From assembly GCF_964340395.1 (NCBI RefSeq), contig NC_135562.1, positions 12,758,043 to 12,822,042 of the forward strand: DNA of 64,000 nucleotides. Reading direction: 5' to 3'. Made by a program: the position numbers and the translations under genes. Position 1 is the stretch's first letter, and the number at the start of each line of letters is the position of its first letter. The notes beneath the pieces are model-generated. The model saw nothing but the letters and a program-made list of their open reading frames with translations, was not told the DNA's origin and made no database searches. The stretch comes from Glandiceps talaboti (lineage: Eukaryota; Hemichordata; Enteropneusta; Spengelidae). This document shows, in pieces, positions 54,925 to 64,000 of this stretch.

Positions 54925-55829
54925 TACATACATACATACATACATACATACATACATACATACATACATACATACAGACAAATATTCACACAGACTAACA
55001 TCAGGCAGGCATGCATGCGTACGTACATACATACATACATACATCCATCCATACATACATACATACATACATACATACATACATACATCGATCTATACTA
55101 CGCATATTATCGATCAGTCTCGGTCTTCAGTAGAACAGGTGTTAATCGGATTGTTGATGTGCTCTGTGTGATTGATCATGAAACTCACTTGTGTGATAAG
55201 GATTAATATACAATAGAATGTTTGACATTTGCTTGTTGTCATGGAAATTACAACATCAGATCGACATGGAGACTTGCATAACAATGCTACCCCTTCTTCA
55301 TGCTGCCAGATTTAACTTCTAAGAGGAAGTCTTTTGAAAAAAAAGAAACTCGAAATCGATAAATATTTGATGTTGTTTGTTTCTTCAACAGCCCGAGTTT
55401 ACTCAGTGAGAGACGACCAGGTTGAACACTTTATAGTTGCTAGGGATGGGACATGCTCATTAAGTGTACTTTGTCACGACTCTTCACTTGATATGAAACA
55501 AAAGTTTTATTGATGTTTACAGGGCAGAGTTCAGTCAGGATCCATACTTGGTACAGTTTATGTTAATATCTAGGTTTTAAAACTTCAACCAAAAATCTCT
55601 ATAAAATTGACATTTTTGGCAGAAGGCATATATCAGTGGCATACAAATTCAAACGTAAACATGTACCTTATCAGCGTAATATGTGTTTGCACCTCTTTCA
55701 AAATACATGTGTGATGTGGTTTATCAAAATTCACTAGGTTAACGTCTATGATTATACTACAAATATATATAATCAGGGCAGTGGTATTGTGCATTAAGTT
55801 TAACATTTTAATTTTGGCTAATAAAATCG

Positions 55830-55860
<31 letters not shown>

Positions 55861-55952
55861 GACAAACAGACGGATGGACAGACAGAGAGATAGATAGATA
55901 GATAGATATACACACAGACAGACAAAATTGTCAGACAGATGGACAGACACAC

Positions 55953-55994
<42 letters not shown>

Positions 55995-56018
55995 TGACAT
56001 ACATACATACATACATAA
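54425..56018. repeat. Direct duplication of a ~0.9-kb segment ending in GACA/TACA microsatellites
   Basis: 54425-54925 and 55360-55870 align over most of their length (shared GATGTTGTTTGTTTCTTCA, GATGGGACATGCTCA, AACATTTTAATTT). Both copies run into GACA-type then TACA-type tetranucleotide arrays. The copies differ by point changes and small indels, so the duplication is not recent. Confidence 0.65.
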
Positions 56019-56059
56019 TCATTAAATAATATTATATAATAATAATACAATTTTTAATA

Positions 56060-56700
56060 ATCGAGTTTATTTGTATATTAACCACCCTAGCTGGGGTAGT
56101 TTTTTATGCTGAGTTCAAAAAAGGTGGTCATTTATTAACATCCGTTGCCATGGTAACCAAAATCACCATAATATGTGGATGATTTTTCCAAACTTTGACA
56201 ACAACATGGGAAGAAATGAAAATTAATGAAAACATTTCCTTGTTTTTGACATATATGACATTGGGCTATCTGTTGTAACATAAATTGCCAAAAATAGGAC
56301 AGCTGTTTCCATGGAAACATAGAGTAGAGTAAAAAACTGTGTTGGTTAAACATCTACATATCTGGAAAATAACATGATAAATTTAATTATAACATAGCTT
56401 ATTTGCATATTAACCACCCTATCTTGAGTAGTTTGTTATGCTGAGTTCAAAAATAGTTATCATTTTAGGAACATATGTTGCCATGGTAACCCAAATCACC
56501 ATATTATGCATTATTTGGCAAAATCTATGTAAAATTCGAAGAACAAATTTTTGTTTACAAACAAATTCCTTACTTTTGGCATATATGCACTAGTGCTATC
56601 CATTGTAAGCCATATTATCTAAAATTGGAGAGTGGCTTCCATGGAAACATATAATACGCTTACATTACAAATGCCATGTTTTAGTAAAAAAATACATCTG
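56060..56700. repeat. Tandem direct duplication, ~333-bp unit
   Basis: Two adjacent copies begin TTTATTTGTATATTAACCAC and CTTATTTGCATATTAACCAC and share TTATGCTGAGTTCAAAAA and TTGCCATGGTAACC. They are diverged (roughly three quarters identical by eye). No coding capacity. Confidence 0.6.
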
Positions 56701-57226
56701 ACATACACCTAGAATTGAATGGGTTTGCTATTAAAATACCAAATATTTTGTTACTCTAAGTCCAAACAAAATATGCAATGAGTCACAAACTGAGTGGTCG
56801 TAAAAGCTTGACATGTATGTCAGAAGATAAGTGCCGATTAAAAGGTCTATTTACGATCCCAAAATTCGAAGGGCCAGGCCAGACAAATTACAACATGGCA
56901 CACGCAAGGAGGGTGCTACATGTACATACATAAACAAACTGGTGTGTGGGAATGTGAAGAAAATTATAGGCCTTCGCTAGTTTTCTGTTAAATATTACAT
57001 GTAAAAGCCTGCAACCGTTAGCAATAATGACAGCATAACACAGAAATAAAGATATACTGTGTGAAATTACGATTTAATACAAATTACTCAGCTTGAAAAT
57101 ACAACCCCATCTTGACATGTTCTTGTCCTTTTCAGTTGCACTGACATTTACAAACATGTACGTTAACGAAGTCATCAGCTCTACATACCTTTTACTATGA
57201 ACAAAGTTCAACTTTCCTTTCTTGAT

Positions 57227-61110
<3,884 letters not shown>

Positions 61111-61451
61111 TATAAACTGAGTCCAAAATACATTGACCATTCCAAATGGTCAATTTCAAGGTCATTATATGCACAAAAATGTGGAAATAGGCTACATTTT
61201 TGTATTTTTCTTCACGACTTTGTGCATAATATGGGTGATTTTTAAGGTCTGGGGCTGGAAATTCCAGCCAACCACAGAGACCTATGAACCAGCGATAGTT
61301 CATGGCTGGAAATTCCAGCCAACATCAGACACTTATGAAATTCCAGTTAACTTTATATGGTGAAAATGAGAACAAATTTGTCAAAAACCTAACTTTTAAG
61401 GTGGGTCATTATGCCTTGGAAAAGGTCAATGTATTTTGGACTCAGTTTATA
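61111..61451. mobile_element. 341-bp terminal-inverted-repeat element (MITE)
   Basis: Perfect 28-nt terminal repeats, starting TATAAACTGAGTCCAAAATA and ending in the complement. The ends begin and finish in TA, which would fit TA-target (Tc1/mariner-like) insertion. Inside, GGCTGGAAATTCCAGCCAAC occurs twice about 50 bp apart. No coding capacity. Confidence 0.75.
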
Positions 61452-61959
61452 TTATTTCTGTATAAATCAGTCTCTGATTAAAAGAAAAGTTTAAACGTTG
61501 TAATGTATGAATGAACATAGATAATCCCGACCACTACCGCGTTTACATCAATGAAAATCTCAGCCAGACAAACAAACAGATATTCTATACGACAAATGAA
61601 AGAAAGAAGTTGTTAGAAGTTTATTTGGACCAATAAAGGGAAGATTTTTGTGAAGAAGAGTGAAGAGGAAAGAGCAAATTAAGATAACGTCAGAGGAGGA
61701 CATCAAGCAAATGAACTAGTGTGAATATAGAGACATGACGTAATTGTAAATATTAGGGATATGGCCCAAAGTAACACAGAATCATCCACTTCTAAATATA
61801 CCTACAACACGTACTCATTGGACCAATTCAATTTTGGCATCACTTGCTCGAATTGTATTAGTCAAAATCACTTTCTGCTCTTTACTTGAATATAATATCA
61901 ATTGCGAAACATTTCGACGACTTGGCTTCCCTCATGTCTAACATTTTACTTTTTTTTTC

Positions 61960-62330
61960 GGTTTTCGCTTTAACAGAGACCTGGCTACATAATGATTCTG
62001 ATTGATATGTATATAACATTCCATCATATGAACTCGTCACGTGTAGCCGTGAATATTCTAAAGGTGGTAGAGTGGCTATGTATATTCATGAGTCCCTTTC
62101 TTTTCCACGCATCAACACTATGGTCATTGACAATTGTGGATCGGTTTTTGTAGAAATATTTGTGCCACGTGCCCGTGACAGGTTGGTTGTGTTGCTCAAT
62201 GTTTGCATCCTTCCTATTGTATGTCAGAATGATTTGTTAAAATACAATCATTGTATTCAATCACTTGATAATACAACTTTGGAATTTTTACGCTTGGGTG
62301 GTAGAACTATGGGGATTGTATTTAATACAC
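61960..62330 (+). pseudogene. LINE endonuclease-domain fragment
   Basis: Translation in one frame gives T-E-T-W-L-H-N-D-S-D, a stop, then N-I-P-S-Y-E-L-V-T and G-G-R-V-A-M-Y-I-H-E-S-L, followed by S-V-F-V-E-I. These are the T-E-T-W-L and G-G-V-A-x-Y landmarks of apurinic-type LINE endonucleases. An in-frame stop and later divergence show decay. It could be from the same family as the LINE at 41 kb, whose 5' part is missing. Confidence 0.65.
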
Positions 62331-62399
62331 GGGGGGGGGGGGGTTCTACAAGCAAATCAATGCATGGTATACTTTGAACTTATATGAATTAACTGAAAA

Positions 62400-64000
62400 C
62401 TTATAACCACAGTGATTATACATTATCGTCATAGATCAGTCATTTAAGTCTATGTAAACCAAGATGAATCATATATGTTTCCATGGATATACATGACGAT
62501 ATAGTGAAATTTCGTTGTTAATGAATAGTAGCGTTGTTTGCACTGACATGAGTGTCTGATAACCTTAGGTGCAAAGGTCAAATGAGGATGTACATCATCA
62601 CTGGGATGACCAAAATGCAATATTGTTCGTGTAACGCAATACTGTAGTCAAGCTTGGCTGATAAGGTTGCGTGCATTGATGTAATGTATATTGTTAACTT
62701 AGCAAAAACTTTGAACCGTATACTTGAGAATAATAATTATAGTAGCCATTAATTGACTCAGTATCTCTATTGGTACCAGACTCTGTATGTCTGCATGAAT
62801 CGACGGACTTATTGAGGTTTATCTCTTAACACCGCGTATTAAGAGATAAACACGCTAATTTAGACTAACAACTTGAGGTTTTCTTGGTTTAAGCCAAAAG
62901 CAGTGTAAATGGGATTCTTGTCATTAAAAGGATGTGTACTTGCAAACACAATGAAGGGAACAATTGAATGTCGCCCCTAAATGAGCATCTCAAAACACAA
63001 ATGTTATATCAATCATATGCATGGCCTTAGCTATGTCCAATAACAGCCAGAATAAATTGGAGGAGATCAAAGATAAAACAGTTGTATTTATATAGTTTCC
63101 ACCACTTAAACTCTAAGAAATCTACCACTCTTTTGAAATATATTCATACATTACGGTTTCAACAGTAACCGGGGACCGTGTCGTTGATTTGGTCAAAAAT
63201 CCACAGCAAGATCTAAATAATGTGTGGTGTCGATCGGAGGTCAGCTAAGCCTGTTAAGAATAGATGACACGACAGATGTGTACATGGAAAAAGAAACTTC
63301 AAGAAATCAGAATTGAGGAATGAGACGATTTGGATGACGAAGTAAAATGTGGGATCAATGTTGCCAACTTCATTTACAGTCATAAGGCCTTGCTAAGTGG
63401 TTAATGTTCAAACATAATTCACTGCAGTACATTGGGAGAGTGTGACAAGAAGACGTACTAAGCCACGTACAAAGAATATAGCGATGAACATTTCCATCGT
63501 GTTCAAGAAGTAGCAAATGAATGAGTTCTGTTTCATTTTTGTCTTGGGGGCGTTATATTAAGTCTTGTCTCATTCTTGATCACAATCATGATTGAATTTA
63601 TTTAAAGTAAGGAAAACAAGTTAATGGAATGCAGTGTGATGAATTGAAGGTATCTTGTTTTGGAGGTTGTCACCTTGTTTATTGCAGATACTGAATTACA
63701 GAAACCTAGAGTAAAACGCCCCTGAGAAAATGAAACAACTCACCTAATACTCAAAATAATCACCATTTCAAACATGATTCTTTATTCAAGTCTTTATTAT
63801 GGCTTTGAACGAGGGGAAGACAGGCAATCGGCAATTTCAACATCGTCTGCAACGTCCACAATTTACATTTACATGCAAATTTCAATTCTACCATTTGAAG
63901 CCTGATTAACCATACGTCACTAAATATCATTACAACGTCAAAAAAATTCTACAAACATTGGTCTCATCGAATTTATTTAACTCTCTTTAATTATATTAGT
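62400..64000. other. No recognised gene
   Basis: Past the LINE endonuclease fragment I see only the short dispersed repeat at 62545-62640 and AT-rich sequence with no open frame of note. Confidence 0.55.
62545..62640 (+). repeat. Short dispersed repeat, copy 2
   Basis: TCTGATAACCTTAGGTGCAA and the following ATGTACATCA...GGATGACCA...CAATA pattern match 39285-39375. Confidence 0.4.

Noticed and set aside
62072-62377. A host gene starting with M-Y-I-H-E-S-L
   Set aside because: The frame is the decayed endonuclease domain of a LINE, with an in-frame stop just upstream.

Overview
This is animal genomic DNA, not bacterial. It is AT-rich and intron-rich, with many microsatellites, small inverted-repeat transposons, a tRNA-derived SINE, decayed LINEs of CR1/L2/Rex1 type (one with an ATTG-repeat tail) and hammerhead-ribozyme repeats embedded in (TA)n. 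This mix fits a marine invertebrate such as a mollusc, another lophotrochozoan or a hemichordate. I cannot name the species.

The main content is one gene family that I do not recognise. It is built from a repeated two-exon module. Exon A (about 48-57 codons, phase 1 to 0) encodes a helix-rich segment with the pattern C-x2-C/S-I-x-F-x-x-I-[HN] followed by C-L-x-x-C. Exon B (about 60-80 codons, phase 0 to 1) encodes a strand-rich segment of the form [LV]-x-[ND]-A-x-[IVL]-x-V-x-G followed by F-x-[SA]-G and F-[ED]-[VI]-[TS]-[LI]-[DN]. Exons were read by hand from frame, AG/GT borders and phase. Three genes are present. Gene 1 (+, about 844-4878) is 5'-partial; its last two and a half modules are in the window. 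Gene 2 (+, about 10465-37981) has 17 modules in 36 coding exons and a predicted protein of about 2101 aa. Gene 3 (-, about 50201-44053) has three modules and is the closest paralog of gene 1. Genes 2 and 3 converge. None starts with a visible signal peptide, and I see no membrane segment, so an intracellular repeat protein is likely. The biochemical function is unknown.

Inside gene 2, modules 4-12 form a higher-order repeat: three successive copies of a three-module unit (types a-b-c). Modules 14-16 form a second, diverged cluster. Modules are also found with a short extra linker exon (phase 2 to 1) in all three genes.

Layout: 1-843 flank or intron of gene 1; 844-4878 gene 1; 4.9-10.4 kb no recognised gene; 10.5-38.0 kb gene 2, whose introns hold microsatellites, two hammerhead ribozymes, SINE copies, palindromic elements and a LINE fragment; 38.2-41.0 kb nothing coding; 41.06-43.22 kb a 5'-truncated frameshifted LINE; 44.05-50.2 kb gene 3 on the minus strand; 50.2-64 kb no recognised host gene, but microsatellites, local duplications, a 341-bp inverted-repeat element and a decayed LINE endonuclease fragment.
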